DNA of 64,000 nt. It comes from Maratus speciosus (lineage: Eukaryota > Arthropoda > Arachnida > Araneae > Salticidae). The stretch is from assembly GCA_963932465.1 (NCBI GenBank), contig OZ010795.1, forward strand, positions 521,611,451 through 521,675,450. Direction: 5' to 3'. This document shows positions 1-12,408 of the stretch, piece by piece. The translations under genes were made by a program, and so were the position numbers. Positions within the stretch are counted from its first letter, which is position 1; every line of letters starts with the position of its first letter. Under the pieces are notes generated by a model. The model was not told the DNA's origin, ran no database searches, and saw only the letters and a program-made list of their open reading frames with translations.

Positions 1-330
1 TCGTAGCGATTGTTCACCAACTGGGGAATAGCCGGCGTGACGTGTGCTGGGCAGTGCGCCGGCTTGACCGGAGTTTGCGTGGGGTTCCGCTCTGTTGGAG
101 CTTGTCTGGCGGCGACCTTCGGGACGCGCCGCGGGGCTCGTTTCACGGGTGGTTCCTTGCGTTGACAGATGGGCCTTCTAAGGGCCTGGGACCGGGAGAT
201 GGTACCCCGTCTTTATCAGTTTTTTATATATATTGAACTTGAAAGCATTTCCTGTGTAACGGAGCCGGTGTCGTAAGGGGTGTACTAGCGGGCAACTTCA
301 ACGGCCGAGTCTTATTTAAATCGAAGAAAA
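1..330. other. GC-rich segment, possible retroelement remnant
   Basis: The first ~300 bases are clearly richer in G and C than the rest of the window. A 64-codon open frame (42-236, +) has no domain that I recognise. The change in composition suggests the end of a mobile element cut off by the window edge, but no LTR end, poly(A) tail or target duplication can be shown. It could also be host sequence. Confidence 0.3.
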
Positions 331-1289
331 TATTTTATTGCATTACAAGCAATTAAATGATGGTTTTCAGATTAAATAATAACTATGTACAACATTCTAC
401 ATTATTGGGTTCGTTTACAGCTGCGAATAAAGTGTTCATCTATTCAAGTCCAGGCCTTGAATGTCAGATCGCTTTCAGTTGAGTCATTCTCTTATTTATT
501 CAAAGTCCACAATTTTCGAAGATAAGAGTTTGAGATGCTCGACAGGAATGTCGCACTTTTTGTAGATATTCAGCCGAGGTTTAGGAACCTCCGATGTTCC
601 CTCCGTGATGGAGGAAACTTTACAGCCCCGCCTGGCTTTCGCTTTTACCGTGCTTCGGAAAATGTTCCGAAGCAGTTAACCCGTGAGAGATTTCCACTCT
701 ACACGGCCAGAAACTACTTGAAGTCTCAACTTCATCAGAAAGGAAAAATCTCCCGAGCATCCTCTGCATCTCCCTTTATCAGCTCAGTTTTTTGTCTCGG
801 ACAAAAGCTTCTTCCCTTAGCCACTCACCATCCGTGATCCATGAGCTCATAAACAAGCTCGTTCTCTATAGGCTGCAGTCAGAAACCTGACTTAGGTTAA
901 TATATAGTTTCACTATCTAGTTTCTCACGGGAAAGAGATGCTCGTGAACATCAAAAGAATATTTTCTCTCGCTAAATAAAGGAGTACCTTTCACAGTAAT
1001 GTCACCTGAAATGATGGATTGAAATTGATATATTTGTTTCATCTTTTGAGACATTTTCTAGGACTCTGAAGAAATTTTGAGACTAGGTGAAAATACAATA
1101 GATTCCCTATGCTGGCTTCTGCCTTGTAAATTGAGAGTTTCAATGTGAGATATCGTCGAATTCTCACACCTGTTTTAGTAAAAAGCAATTTCTGCTGCAA
1201 ATATTGTTTTATTTATACTTTATTGCAAAAAATAATATTATAAACTCTAAAATCAATTATTCATCCGCATTAAGTTCTGTTTTGTTTTG
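331..1289. other. No gene recognised
   Basis: AT-rich sequence with a somewhat GC-richer stretch at 535-960. A 100-codon open frame (535-837, +) lacks any domain or low-complexity signature that I recognise. It may belong to the same degraded retroelement as the segment before it; nothing further is supported. Confidence 0.3.
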
Positions 1290-1547
1290 CACTGTAAGAA
1301 AAAAAAATAATAATGCGATTTGTCAAGCACGGATGCTGTGAAATGGAACTCAGGCAACAAGTCAAGTAAAAATCGAATATTTTCTGTGACGTGCGCAACG
1401 CATCCAATAGCAACGCCACTATACCCAGACTTGAGAAATTTTACATCACTGTAAAAGACAGCAGCTTGTAAATTTTGTAGCAACTGTGCTGGCAGATTGG
1501 GTGCCAGCACCTTTTGTTGTAAAATACAGAATTTGTTTTTTACAGTG
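1290..1547. mobile_element. Small MITE with CACTGTAA termini
   Basis: The element begins CACTGTAAG followed by an A-run and ends TTTTTTACAGTG, giving short terminal inverted repeats. Near the right end it contains a short self-complementary stretch built on GCTGGCA and TGCCAGC. The same terminal sequence and a similar GGCAATTTGG/GCCAGCAC core occur in the foldback element at 43978-44316, so both probably belong to one family. No coding capacity. The 85-codon reverse frame over it is a shadow of the repeat. Confidence 0.6.
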
Positions 1548-1700
1548 TATGTAATATAGAAATTTAAAATAATTTTTATATCTTAAAAAAATTATTAACT
1601 TATTGGACATTTTACAATGCGTAAAAAATTAGGGAAAAATTACTGCCTGAGACAAAATCCCACTAAAACCTTACAATTTTATTTCTATTTCTGAAGCGCT

Positions 1701-1701
1701 A

Positions 1702-1740
<39 letters not shown>

Positions 1741-1750
1741 TATATATATT
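1701..1750. repeat. Compound TA/CA microsatellite
   Basis: A run of TA dinucleotides is followed by ten CA dinucleotides and a short second TA run. Confidence 0.95.
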
Positions 1751-3267
1751 AAACAAAAATATAGTTTAAAGAAAAATAAGAATTGTACAAAATCCTAATG
1801 CAGTGTAATTGTTGATCAGAATAACGAGTCCCGATATTTAAATTTTATTTAAAATGAAGTGTTTTGAAGCTGATGTATTTTAAAGACGTGAAGAAGTATT
1901 TTTACAATAACCGAAAAGTTACGCAATTTATCAAAAAATAAATAAAAATAAAAAACTAATTAGCATTGTAATTCAAATCATTTCATATGTAAAAAAAATA
2001 AAAAATAATAAATAGTATTAAAAAGCTAATATGCAGTTTCTATATGTGGAGCAAACATTCAAACCGTGTTTTCTCACAAAAAAATAAAAAATGAGTTATT
2101 GTTATTTTTATGAGCTCTGTGTTAAATTGCGCAGAAATAAATGGTATTTTTTACTAAAAAAATTTTTTCTCAGATTATAAATCAATTTTAAAACTTGACG
2201 TTTCAATCAAAGAGTGTTTCCTCCAAATCCTGCATTCAATCAAGCAGTGATTTCTCCAGTCTGCCAATCATAGTTGTCACTTAATGTGAACTTTCGAAAC
2301 TTACCATACATATCACAATTGAAACGGATTGTTTTAGAAAAAAATAAGAGAACTGATAAAGTTAAAGGCTTCCAGAATTATAGATTTTAAGATCTAAATG
2401 AAGAATATGATGTAAATCTTCTTAAAAAGGGATTTACTGTTGCCTTGTTCAAAGGGTTGTTTTAGAATATCTTCCTCTTAGCCACGCCATACCAGTTGAA
2501 AAGAACAAAGATGTTAAAAAACTTTTGAAGGTAATGTATAGTGAACAGTGGCAAAATCAACCTGATGATATATTCAAATGATACAACCACATTATCCATG
2601 ATTGATAAGCCTGCAATAAAAAAGAGGGATATGTGTATAACTGTCTAGATGAAGATATTGGTTTTAAAATTTGAAGTGGATTTCTGGCAAACGAGTATTT
2701 ATTTAGTAAATATTTAATGAATACTACTAGGTACCATAATCTGTCATTTTATTTTAACAATAATCAACTGAAATTCGGTATTTATTCAAATAAAATAATG
2801 CTATTGTATTATTTGTGAGTTAGAACTTATTTCATTCAAAAAGCGTTTTATCCACTTGTCAAACAATCAAAACATGTTTCCTCCTCTGAATTCGGTCAAA
2901 ACGTGTTTTCTCCAAATATTAAATGCATTTTATTAATTTGTTTTATGTTTAATATCTTAGGTATGCTTGCAATTCTTTCTAATAAACAGTAATAAAAATA
3001 CACAATAAAAATGAGAATTAAATACAAGTTATTTTCTTATTTATCAGTTTTTTGTGTTTTTTGAAAATTTGTATCTAAAGGAGAAAGCATGGTTTGCATG
3101 TATGCTCCACATATATTTTCTTAATTTTGAATTAGAAATAAAAAGAAGGAAAAAATATAATGTAAAAAGAGCAGACTGAGATGCCAAAACTGACTCCGCC
3201 ATCGAGTTGCAAGATGAAATTATGATTAAAGACAAGATTGTTAACAGCAGATGAGTGTACAAGAGGC
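1751..3267. other. AT-rich stretch with a scattered short motif; weak ORF relic
   Basis: No gene is supported. Variants of a motif close to TCAAAACGTGTTTTCTCC recur at about 2059, 2208, 2236, 2838, 2868 and 2890, like subterminal repeats of a decayed transposon. Between these clusters, about 2458-2580 (+) reads as ~40 codons without a stop, with a Lys-rich stretch and no recognisable domain. Together they hint at a degraded DNA transposon, without proof of ends. Confidence 0.3.
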
Positions 3268-4150
3268 CTGCCTCGTCATATCTGGGATAGATATGAGCAG
3301 AAGTGGGCACCTACTCCTAATTTTGGCGATAAAATTAATTTATCGAGTTACGAGGTAAAATTGGTGCTAAATTAAAGTTTTAAAAAACTATATTTAATGT
3401 ATATTGGTTTGACTGTGTATATCTTGTGAGGAACACCAACAGAATTACATTTGTGCGAGAAAATAACATCGTATACAACTATTGGAGCACCATAAATATA
3501 CAATACTTTACACTAAATTTTCGTATATATTTCTACAATATCAAGTTTCAAGATGAATTAATTATGTAGCTACAGAGTATTAAATATATGTTTAACAATG
3601 TCTCAACTGCCTCGTCATATCGTGGGGTTGCCAAATAATAAATAACGGGGCGCCAATTCGCGATTTTGGCGGTAATTTCAAATCATAAAGTTTCAGTATA
3701 AAATTTTGTCACATTAAAGATAAAAATTAGTATAATTCAAATATTTCAGCGTGCCTCTTGATATTTTAGTCCAATATTATCGCAGCGAGGAGCCAATTCC
3801 TAATTTTGATGGTAGTATCTCGTCAGGCAGCAACGCCATAAAAATTTAACACATCAAAGATACCGATTAGTAGTACATTCAAATATTTCAGTCTGCCACG
3901 TGATATCTTGGTACAATATGAGCTTAGAGGGGTTCCATTTCCTCATTTTCACGGCACTATCAAGTTATCGAGTAACGGCATGAAATTGTAACACCATAAG
4001 GATACAGATTAATATAATAAATTTATTACCGTCTGTCTCGGATATCGTATCATGATACGGGGTGGATCACCGATATTTTATTTTCACATTATTATTATGT
4101 CATCTATTTATGGTATGAAATTTTAACACATTAAAGATATCTATTAGAAA
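3268..4150. repeat. Degenerate tandem array, ~140-bp period
   Basis: Units start with a sequence close to CTGCCTCGTCATATC. Anchors are at about 3268, 3413 (weak), 3607, 3751, 3893 and 4033, so the clear spacings are 140-144 bp. Later parts of each unit share a motif near CACATTAAAGATA and CAAATATTTCAG. Copies are strongly diverged and no ORF runs through them. Confidence 0.65.
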
Positions 4151-4256
4151 AAAAAAAAAAACAAATCTTCCAGTAACGCGCGTTGGTCCAACCCATCCTG
4201 CCCTAATCCCCTCCGACAGAAATGTGTGACCTCCAAGCTGCTGAGATTGTCTCATA

Positions 4257-7200
4257 TCTATACTCCTATTATAAAGAGGAAAAAATTGTTTATTTGTCGG
4301 AGGTAAGCTCTGGAACTACCGAACCGATTCCAAAAGTAATGGTATCAAAATGATGGTGTTAGTCCAACTTAGAACATAGGCTATATCTTATGTCGGTGCC
4401 ACTACCCCAAAGGGGGTGTAGGAGCAAAAAACGTTCTAAAAATGCGATTTTAGCGTTACTGAAGGGCCTAGAAATATGAAATTTTTAATATTAGTTACTT
4501 ATAAGATATATATGAAGTCTAAGAACAGTTCTTAAACAATTCGAAATTTAAAAGGGGTGAAAATGCACAAAAAGCGTTCTAAAAAACGTTCTAAAGTTTA
4601 GTTTCTACACAATCTCAGGAAATACCAAATCGATTAAAAAAATTTTGGTGTCAAAATGATGGTGTTAGTCCAACTTAGAACATAGGCTATATCTTATGTC
4701 GGTGCCACTATCCCAAAGGGGGTGTAGGAGCAAAAAACGTTCTAAAAATGCGATTTTAGCGTTACAAAAGGGCATAGAAATATGCAATTTTGAATATTAG
4801 TTACTTATAAGATATAAATGAAGTCTAAGAACAGTTCTTAAACAATTGGAAATTTAAAAGGGGTGAAAATGCACAAAAAGCGTTCTAAAAACGTTCTAAA
4901 TGGTAGTTTCTACACAATCTCAGGAAATATCAAACCGATTTAAAAAATATTGGTGTCAAAATGATGGTGATAACGCTTGCTCCAAGATAGGCTATGTTTT
5001 ATGTCGGTGTCACTACCCCAAAGGGGGTGCAGGAGCAAAAAACGTTCTAAAAATGCGATTAATGTGTTACTGAAGAGCCTAGATATATGAAATTTAAATA
5101 TTAGCTATTTATTAGATATAACGGATTTCTAAGAACAGTTCTTAAACAATTCGAAATTTGAAAGTGGTGAAAATGCGCGAAAATTGTTCTAAAAAACGTT
5201 CTAAATGGTGGTTTCTACAAAATCTCAGGAAATACCAAACCGATTTATTAATAATGGTGTCAAAATAAGGGTGTCAAAATGACGGTGACAACCCTTGCTC
5301 CAACATAGGCTATGTTTTATGTCGGTGCCACTAACCGAAAGGGGGTGCCGAAGCAAAAAACGTTCTAAAAATGCGATTTTTGCATTACTGAAGGGCCTAG
5401 GAATATGAAATTTGAAATATTAGCTACTTATTAGATATAAAGGATTTCTAAGAACAGTTCTTAAACAATTCGAAATTTAAAAGGGGTGAAAATGCGAGAA
5501 AAACGTTCTAAAAAACGTTCTAATGGTGGTTTCTGCACAATCTCTGGGAATACCAAACCAATCTAAAAAATAATGGCGTCAAAATGATGGTGACAACCCT
5601 TGCTCCGACATAGGCGATGTTTTATATCGGTGCCACTACCCCGAAGGGGGTGCAGGAGAAAAACGTTCTAAATTGCGAATTTGCGTTACGGAAGGGCCTA
5701 GAATCGTGAAATTCGGAATGGTAGTTAGTTATAAGATATGAATGGTCTCTAAGGACATTTTCTAAAAAAAATCGAAATTTAAAAGGGGTCAAAATGCGCA
5801 AAAAGCGTTGTAAAAATCTTTCTAAATTGCGATTTCTATGCAATCTCAGGAAGTACTGAACCGATTTCAAATATAATGGTGTAAAAATGATGGTGACAGA
5901 TCTTGCTCCAATATATTTTATATCTGTTTCTACTACCCCAGAGGAGATGCAGGAGCAAAATGAGCGAAAAGCGTTCTAAAAACGTTCTAAATGCCGATTT
6001 GTCGGCAATATCTCAGGAAGAATGAATCTGATTTCAAACGTAATGGTAGGAAATTGATGCTGGCAGCTTCTGCTCTAACATAGACTCTATTTTATGCCTG
6101 TATCACTATCACCAAGACGTCGCAGGAGCAAAAAAGCGTTCTAAATTTCGATTTTTGTGATCGGTGGGGGCTAGCAACTTAAAATTAGGCAAGGTACATA
6201 TTTATTATATATAAATGATCTTTAAGAACAGTTTCGAAAAAAATTGGAAATTTAAAAAGGGGTGAAAATGCGCGAAAAGCGTCCTAAAAACGTTCTAAAG
6301 TGCGATTTCTACTCAATCTAAGGAAATACCAAAGCTATTTCAAAAGTAATGGTTGCAAACAATGGTGACAGTCCCTGCTATAACATAGGTTATATTTTAT
6401 GTTACTGTCACTACCATCTGAGGGTTGCAAAAGCAAAACATGTTCTAATTTGCGTTTTTTGCACAACTGAGGGGTCTAACACTTTGAAGTATGGCATGGT
6501 ATTTACTTACAAGATGTTACTGCTTTCTAAGAACAGTCGAAATAAAATTCCAAATTAAAAAAAATGAAGTGAGTGAAAAGCGTTATAAATTACAATTTTT
6601 AAGCTAACTTATAAATTACCAACCGATTAAAAAAAAATGATGACAAATTTTGGTGATAGAACCTGCTCAAACATAAGCTATATTTTATGTCTGTTCCACT
6701 ACAACCAGAGGGTTGCAGGAGCTAAAAACTTTCTAAATTGCGATTTCTGTGATACTGAAAAGGCTAGAAACTTTAAATATGGCATGGTAGTTACTTATAA
6801 AATATAAAGGCCCTCGAAGTAACGTCGAAAATAAATTCGAATTAAAAAGGGTTGAAGCGAAGGGGAGGTGCGAAAAGCATTCTAAAAAAGTTCTAAATTA
6901 CGATTCTATGCAATTTCAGGGAATATAAACCGATTATAAAAGTAATAGTTGCGAATCAATAATAACAGTCTCTGATCCTACACAGGCTATATTTTATGCC
7001 GGTGATTCTACCACTTGGGGTTTACAGGAACAGCAAACGTTCTAAAAAAGGGCTTTAAAAGCTTTTTAAATTACGTTTCTGTGGAATATTAGGAAATAAC
7101 AAACCGATTTCAAAATTGATGTTGGCAAATTAATGTGACAGTTCCTGTTTCAACATAGCCCTTTATGTTGAGAGAGGTGGTAGGACTTGGAATTTGACAT

Positions 7201-7597
7201 GAGGGTTAATTTTAAGATGTAAGAAGATGGTTTCTAAAATATTTAAAACTTCAAATGAATACTGAAATGAGTGTATTAATTGAGCATAAAAGTTTTAAAT
7301 TATTTTCTAAATTATCATTTATTTAGTTTTATTTCGTTTAATTAATTTAAGTCTCATTTCTGCCTAATGCAGTGTAATAAGGATGTTTAATCAAACTGTG
7401 TTTTAAATAGTAATTTTTTAATTATTCCTAAAAGTAATAAGTACCTTTTAATAAAAAAAAAAACCTTTTAATAAAATAAAATATTAACTTTTAATAAAAT
7501 AAAAATTTAGTTAGTACTTTTTAATAAAAATTAGACGTATAAATATAACTTGGCATATTTCAAATATTACGCGAGCAAAGCCGCGGGGTTTGCTAGT
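4257..7597 (+). mobile_element. Helentron-like non-autonomous element with internal repeats
   Basis: The left end reads TCTATACTCCTATTATAAAG, resembling the 5' ends of the other Helentron-like copies here. The right end has AGCAAA and TTTGCT as a possible short stem around a GCCGCGGG loop, finishing in CTAGT at 7593-7597 and followed by TATT. Helitron/Helentron elements have a hairpin and a CTRR or CTAG-type 3' end and lack inverted repeats, which fits. There is no Rep/helicase ORF, so it would depend on a partner. Most of its length is a ~305-bp repeat array. Confidence 0.65.
4340..7250 (+). repeat. Internal ~305-bp tandem array, about ten units
   Basis: Each unit contains a motif like GTCGGTGCCACTACCCC, then a GGGGGTG stretch, AACGTTCTAAAAATGCGATT and an AACCGATT segment. 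Anchors lie at about 4392, 4698, 5003, 5321, 5626, 5921, 6096, 6401, 6688 and 6997. Most spacings are 287-318 bp and one is 175 bp (a shortened unit). The first units are close to one another; divergence rises steadily towards the 3' end. Open frames inside are shadows. Confidence 0.85.
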
Positions 7598-7739
7598 ATT
7601 AAATAAAAAAGAAAAGTGCCCAGCTAAACTGATGGCATTGAGCTCACAGACTATTCACACTAATTGTATATTATACTCTTATTTTAAAAAATAATGCCAC
7701 TCAAAAAAATAAGTGAAGGGGAATTAGCCCCCGTTTCCC

Positions 7740-7835
7740 CCTTTATACTTAACCAGTGAACCTCCAAATCTAATTAGGGAAGCTCCTTATCATAATAAAC
7801 CGGTATACCAAATTTGGAGGAAATCGAATAATCTT

Positions 7836-7872
<37 letters not shown>

Positions 7873-8570
7873 AAATTAAGGGGGTGGACTAACCCCCCTT
7901 TATCCTTAACCAATGAATCGCCAAAACGAATCAGGAAGCTCCTTAACATAATAAACCGGTATACCAACTTCGGAGCAAATCGAATCATTCTGCATGAAAA
8001 ACCCATTTATCTAAATTAAGAGGGGCGGGATAACCTCCCTTTTCCCCTTTTACCCTTAACCAATGAACCCCAAAACTAATCAGGGAAGTTCCTTAACATA
8101 ATAAACCGGTATACCAAATTAGGAGCAAATCGAATCATTCTGCATGAAAAACACATTTATCTGAATTAAGGGCGGTGGACTAAGCCTGTTTTTCCCCCCT
8201 ATATCCTTAACCAATGAACCCCCAAAACTAATCAGGGAAGTTCCTTAACATAATAAACCGGTATACCAAATTCGGAGCAAATCGAATCATTCTGCATGAA
8301 AAACACATTTATCTGAATTAAGGGGGGGGGGGGAGTAACCCCATTTCCCCCCCTTTATTCTTAACCAATGAACTCCCAAAACTAATCAGGGAAGTTCCTT
8401 ATCATAATAAACCGGTATACCAAATTCGGAGCAAATCGAATCATTCTGCATGAAAAACCCATTTATCTGAATTAAGGGGGGGGGGGCTGGTGGACTAACC
8501 CCGTTTTCCCCCTTTATCCTTAACCAATGAACTCCCAAAACTAATCAGGGAAGCGCCTTATCACAGTGAA
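7740..8570. repeat. ~155-bp tandem repeat, six units
   Basis: Units share AACTAATCAGGGAAG, then TAATAAACCGGTATACCAAA, GGAGCAAATCGAATCATTC and a CCTTAACCAATGAAC segment. Anchors are near 7772, 7931, 8080, 8232, 8386 and 8545, giving a period of 149-159 bp. Most length variation comes from homopolymer tracts, including an A32 run at 7838-7869 and G-runs near 8322 and 8476. The last unit runs into the tetranucleotide microsatellite. Confidence 0.9.
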
Positions 8571-8623
8571 CCTAGGAAAAAATTTTGAAGCAAATCGAAT
8601 GTTTCTATCAAGAGTTATCGCGT

Positions 8624-8715
8624 TACGTACATACATACATACATACGTACGTACGTACATACATACATACGTACGTACGTACATACATACATACATACAT
8701 ACATACATACATACA
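8624..8715. repeat. CATA/CGTA tetranucleotide microsatellite
   Basis: Alternating blocks of CATA and CGTA repeats. It produces meaningless Tyr/Thr/His and Met/Cys/Val/Tyr repeat frames on both strands. Confidence 0.97.
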
Positions 8716-8727
8716 GAACGGGCGGGC

Positions 8728-8766
8728 ACATTAGCTCTCAGGCTTTGATAGCCTGTGAGCTAACAA
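8728..8766. other. Short hairpin after the microsatellite
   Basis: TTAGCTCTCAGGCT and AGCCTGTGAGCTAA form a 14-bp inverted repeat with one mismatch and a five-base loop. It may be the terminal hairpin of the tandem-repeat element on its left; no known class can be assigned. Confidence 0.6.
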
Positions 8767-8770
8767 CACA

Positions 8771-9405
8771 TCCCCTGTACCCACTGTGTCCGCTGGTCGG
8801 TATTTTTAATTTGTTTAATTTAATTTTTATTTTTTCTGATAGTCTTATTCATATTCGATGTTGTCTGCTTCCCAACAGTGTAGGAAAAACAGGCTCACGA
8901 TTCCGAATGTTCCGCTAAAAATGGCGACCAGCAGCATTATCCCATCCTTGACAGCCGTCTTGAGAAATGTACGGGTTTGGATACGCTGATGTGACCTGAC
9001 ACATTAAATGCCCCAGTTCTATTCTGCCCTCGTTTCAATTTCTTTAACTTAATCGAAAACAATTTAAATGTGCCATTTGGGCTCTTACTAGCTTTTTCTC
9101 TCCTACTTCAATAAGACTTCTTTTTATGTGTTTCACGCGTATCTGGGTATGTGGATTTCTTTATACCCTCGAAACATCTCAACTTCTGGATGGATTTTAA
9201 TGCACGAGTCTATCAATTCGTCTTAACCGTCAGATGGTTACACGCTGGCTTTTGTCTTTATAAATTCAAAATGGCGACCGTAAAATACAAAATGGCGGTA
9301 GAGACGAAATTTTTTTTACGCACCATATTGAGTGGCATATCATTGGATAGGTCTTTCAAAATGAAGACCATGTTTCTTTGTCTATTTTACAGTCAGAAAC
9401 TCTTT
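8771..9405. other. No gene recognised
   Basis: Mixed-composition DNA. Two ATGGCG-containing stretches occur near 9271 and 9290. The 115-codon frame at 9151-9498 crosses into the adjacent MITE and has no domain, so I do not call it a gene. Confidence 0.4.
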
Positions 9406-10127
9406 TTAAGGGGGTCCGGGGGTACACAGAAATCTTCAAATTGTGCAAAAACGTTTCATTTCATTAAAATTTTGTCTGTTTTTTTCTGCTTAAAATGACA
9501 TTTAAATCATGTTTCTATCTGAATTAGAACAAAATATATTAATTTTTCCGTTTTGGTTTGTTTTAAAAATCTAACTTTCAAGTAATGGAAACGACGTCTT
9601 GTAAAAGTGTGTTTTTCTTCATGATAGTTTTTTTTCACCATTCTCGTATTTAAATTCTTATAATTCGAGAACCGTTAAAGTTAAAGGGTTCAAACTTGGG
9701 ACATATCTTTTTCAATTGCTTTACTTTAATTTTCATTCAGCATATTTGAAAAAAATATTTACTTTTGAAAATATGATTTTTTTTTTTTTTTTTTTTAAGT
9801 TGTACTACTTTTTTTTTCGTTAAATATTTTTAGTTTTCTTATAAATGAATATTTTTTAAAGTGCTGAATAAATATTAAAACTTATATATTTAGGTTTATT
9901 TAAATGAAAAAAAATTGAAATTCTGTAAATAATATTTCGAGTTATAACGAATTTAAATTACCCCACTTTTTTAATAAATTTTAAATTAAATTTTTTTTTT
10001 AAAAAATTATGAGAAATTTTATCATGTGATTTTGTTTAAAAATGGTAAGTTTAACCATCACAAAAAAATTCAGAATTTTAACTCAATAAATAAAAAATAT
10101 TTTAAAATGTGTCCCTGACCTCCTTAA
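9406..10127. mobile_element. TTAA-flanked MITE, copy A
   Basis: TTAA sits at 9406-9409 and 10124-10127. Just inside are imperfect terminal inverted repeats (GGGGGTCCGGG at the left, the complement of GAGGTCAGGGACACA at the right). The 0.7-kb AT-rich body is colinear with copy B at 21078-21785. TTAA targets are typical of piggyBac-group elements, but the termini begin GGG rather than the usual CCC, so the superfamily stays open. No ORF. Confidence 0.75.
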
Positions 10128-12406
10128 ATATTACACAACCTGGAAGTTGTGTAGGTAGGATCTCTAGCTTTAATGCAACTCTAATCTTCATAGACATCTA
10201 TAAGCCTCATCAAAGGAGTGTTTATAGATAGTAACTAACAATTAAACACAATTTAAAGGTCATCAATACAAGTAAATAAAAAAATGGGTAATTAATATAA
10301 AAAATAGTTTCACATTGATGAGAAATAATTAATTAGCTCGCTTTTTACGCAGTCGGGTGTTTTGTTTTTTAAATTTAATCTTATTATCTTTGTTATCTAT
10401 TCAAAGTAAATATTAAAAGATTGTGAAATATGTTAATCCATTTAAAATTCTGTTCACAGATTCATCCTTTTTAAAATATATTCATCTATTGAAATCATGC
10501 TTACCGATACCTTTCAAATCTAATCAATGCAGAAAAGTAATATATAAATAATTGGAGATATTGCTATGTAAAGGGAAATTGTTCTGAAAAAAACATTCAA
10601 ATTTTCTGAGAAATGCGCTTGAGAAATTTTTGATGAATGTTCAAAACGTGGAATATTGACAATTCAAATACATAATGCACAATGAGAAAATGTTGCAGAG
10701 AATTCCTCAATCATTTATGACATCAAATATTTTATAAGCTGCTGTACAAATTTTGAAATTTAAAAAAGATATTTTTCTTGTTGTATCACATAATTATAGT
10801 TTTACAAAGTAAATAAGTTTTGGTCTCTAAATCATTGAGATACTATTTAAATATCATTTATTAGAAAAAACATCTATCGAACATCTCTTACTAATTTAGA
10901 AATATTTTTCGTCTTACTTAAAATAATGCATGTGAGAAAATATATACTATATATTTTTTAATATAAATTTGTTATCTCCTATTGTACTGAAAATTTTCCT
11001 TAAGCACTGAATATCGTTAGAGGTATAACGTGATAAAAGTGAAAACAAATACATTTAGAGGAATATGAATACCTTTTAATAACCTGATGTACATGTTTCG
11101 TACACAAAATCAGCGATTTTATTAAGATCAAAATTCATGAAAAAAATTATTGCTCCAAAATTTTAAAAATGAAAGTGGCAAAACAAAAATCAAAAGATCG
11201 CAGGTATAATGAAAGCATGTGCTCTTATAAAAACGGTCATCTGCGAACGTGAATTGCTTTATCCTATTGTTTTTTATTTTTTATTTTATAAAGCATCTCT
11301 TTACGAATTCTGGAAAACTCAACTGAGGCTGAATCGTTACATATAATCTCGCTTCACCAAAATATTTCTATTAATTCTATGGCAATGGATGGAACAGATA
11401 TCTGGCACCGTCAATTTTATGTTAGCTCCACTCACAGACATGCTTTTGGTTTATAATATGCATTTTCAGCCTTGTCCATACGATTTTCATAATTACATAG
11501 TATTATATCTTACTTTATTTACATCCACTACGGTTCAGCTATATGTTCTATTAATACTATTATATTATTTAATAGAAATTTGTAATAATTAAATTTTTGT
11601 AATTCGCTTTTGGAATTAATAACAATTTGATGAGAAGAAAATATTATCGATGACTTATTTTTCAAAAGAACTAAATTTTTAATCCCTGTTGGTTATCAAT
11701 GAACTTGATCTGATTACAATAAAGCGATGTAAATTCTTGGTTGTCACAATGTTTTTAAATATTCTCTTAGTTTTCATTCCACTGTTTTTTAATGACATAT
11801 ATTTTTCACTTCAGATTCTAGTGTTTCATCCGAGAATATGTTAATAACTACATTATGAATTATATGAATAGTTATTAGCAAAGCTCTTCAATAATAATCA
11901 TAGGAATATTTTTCTAAAAATAATTTTTTAGGAAATTATCTGCATTTTTCTAAAAAATATGTTCTTAAACATTACTTAAATGTCTTTAAATATCATTTAA
12001 TCTCATATGTGAAAAATGCATTTTATTTTTACATCAATTAAATATATTATATGAAAACAAACAAAGAAAGTGCAAAATGTATTTGCAGCGAAGAATGAAA
12101 TTTTTTTTCTTGTAGTTATTCCACATTTATAAAATATATTTACATAACCCCGATTCATGTGGATTTACAATATTTAAATGAGGTAAAAATAATTTTCATC
12201 TATAAAAAAGTAATTATTCTATAAGTGACTTGCTGCATATTAAAAAATCTGGGCGCGTTTAACAAATTTAGAAAAAATAAAATTGAATATGTTGTGGGAA
12301 GTAAATAATCATCAATAACAAAAGATAAAATTGATATTTTTTATAATTAACTGACGGTTCAGAATGATAAACTTTTTTTGTGAATACATACATATATATA
12401 TATATA
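10128..12406. other. No gene or element recognised
   Basis: Very AT-rich sequence of about 2.3 kb. No long ORF, inverted repeat or array was seen. A TA microsatellite run at about 12390-12408 marks the target of the following Tc1-like element. Confidence 0.5.
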
Positions 12407-12408
12407 TA

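Noticed and set aside
7570..7600. rRNA or CpG-island fragment suggested by GCCGCGGG
   Set aside because: The short GC-rich patch is the terminal hairpin of the Helentron-like element.
8541..8748. Open frames of repeated Met-Tyr-Val-Cys and Tyr-Ile-His-Thr
   Set aside because: They translate the CATA/CGTA microsatellite in two frames and have no other coding sign.
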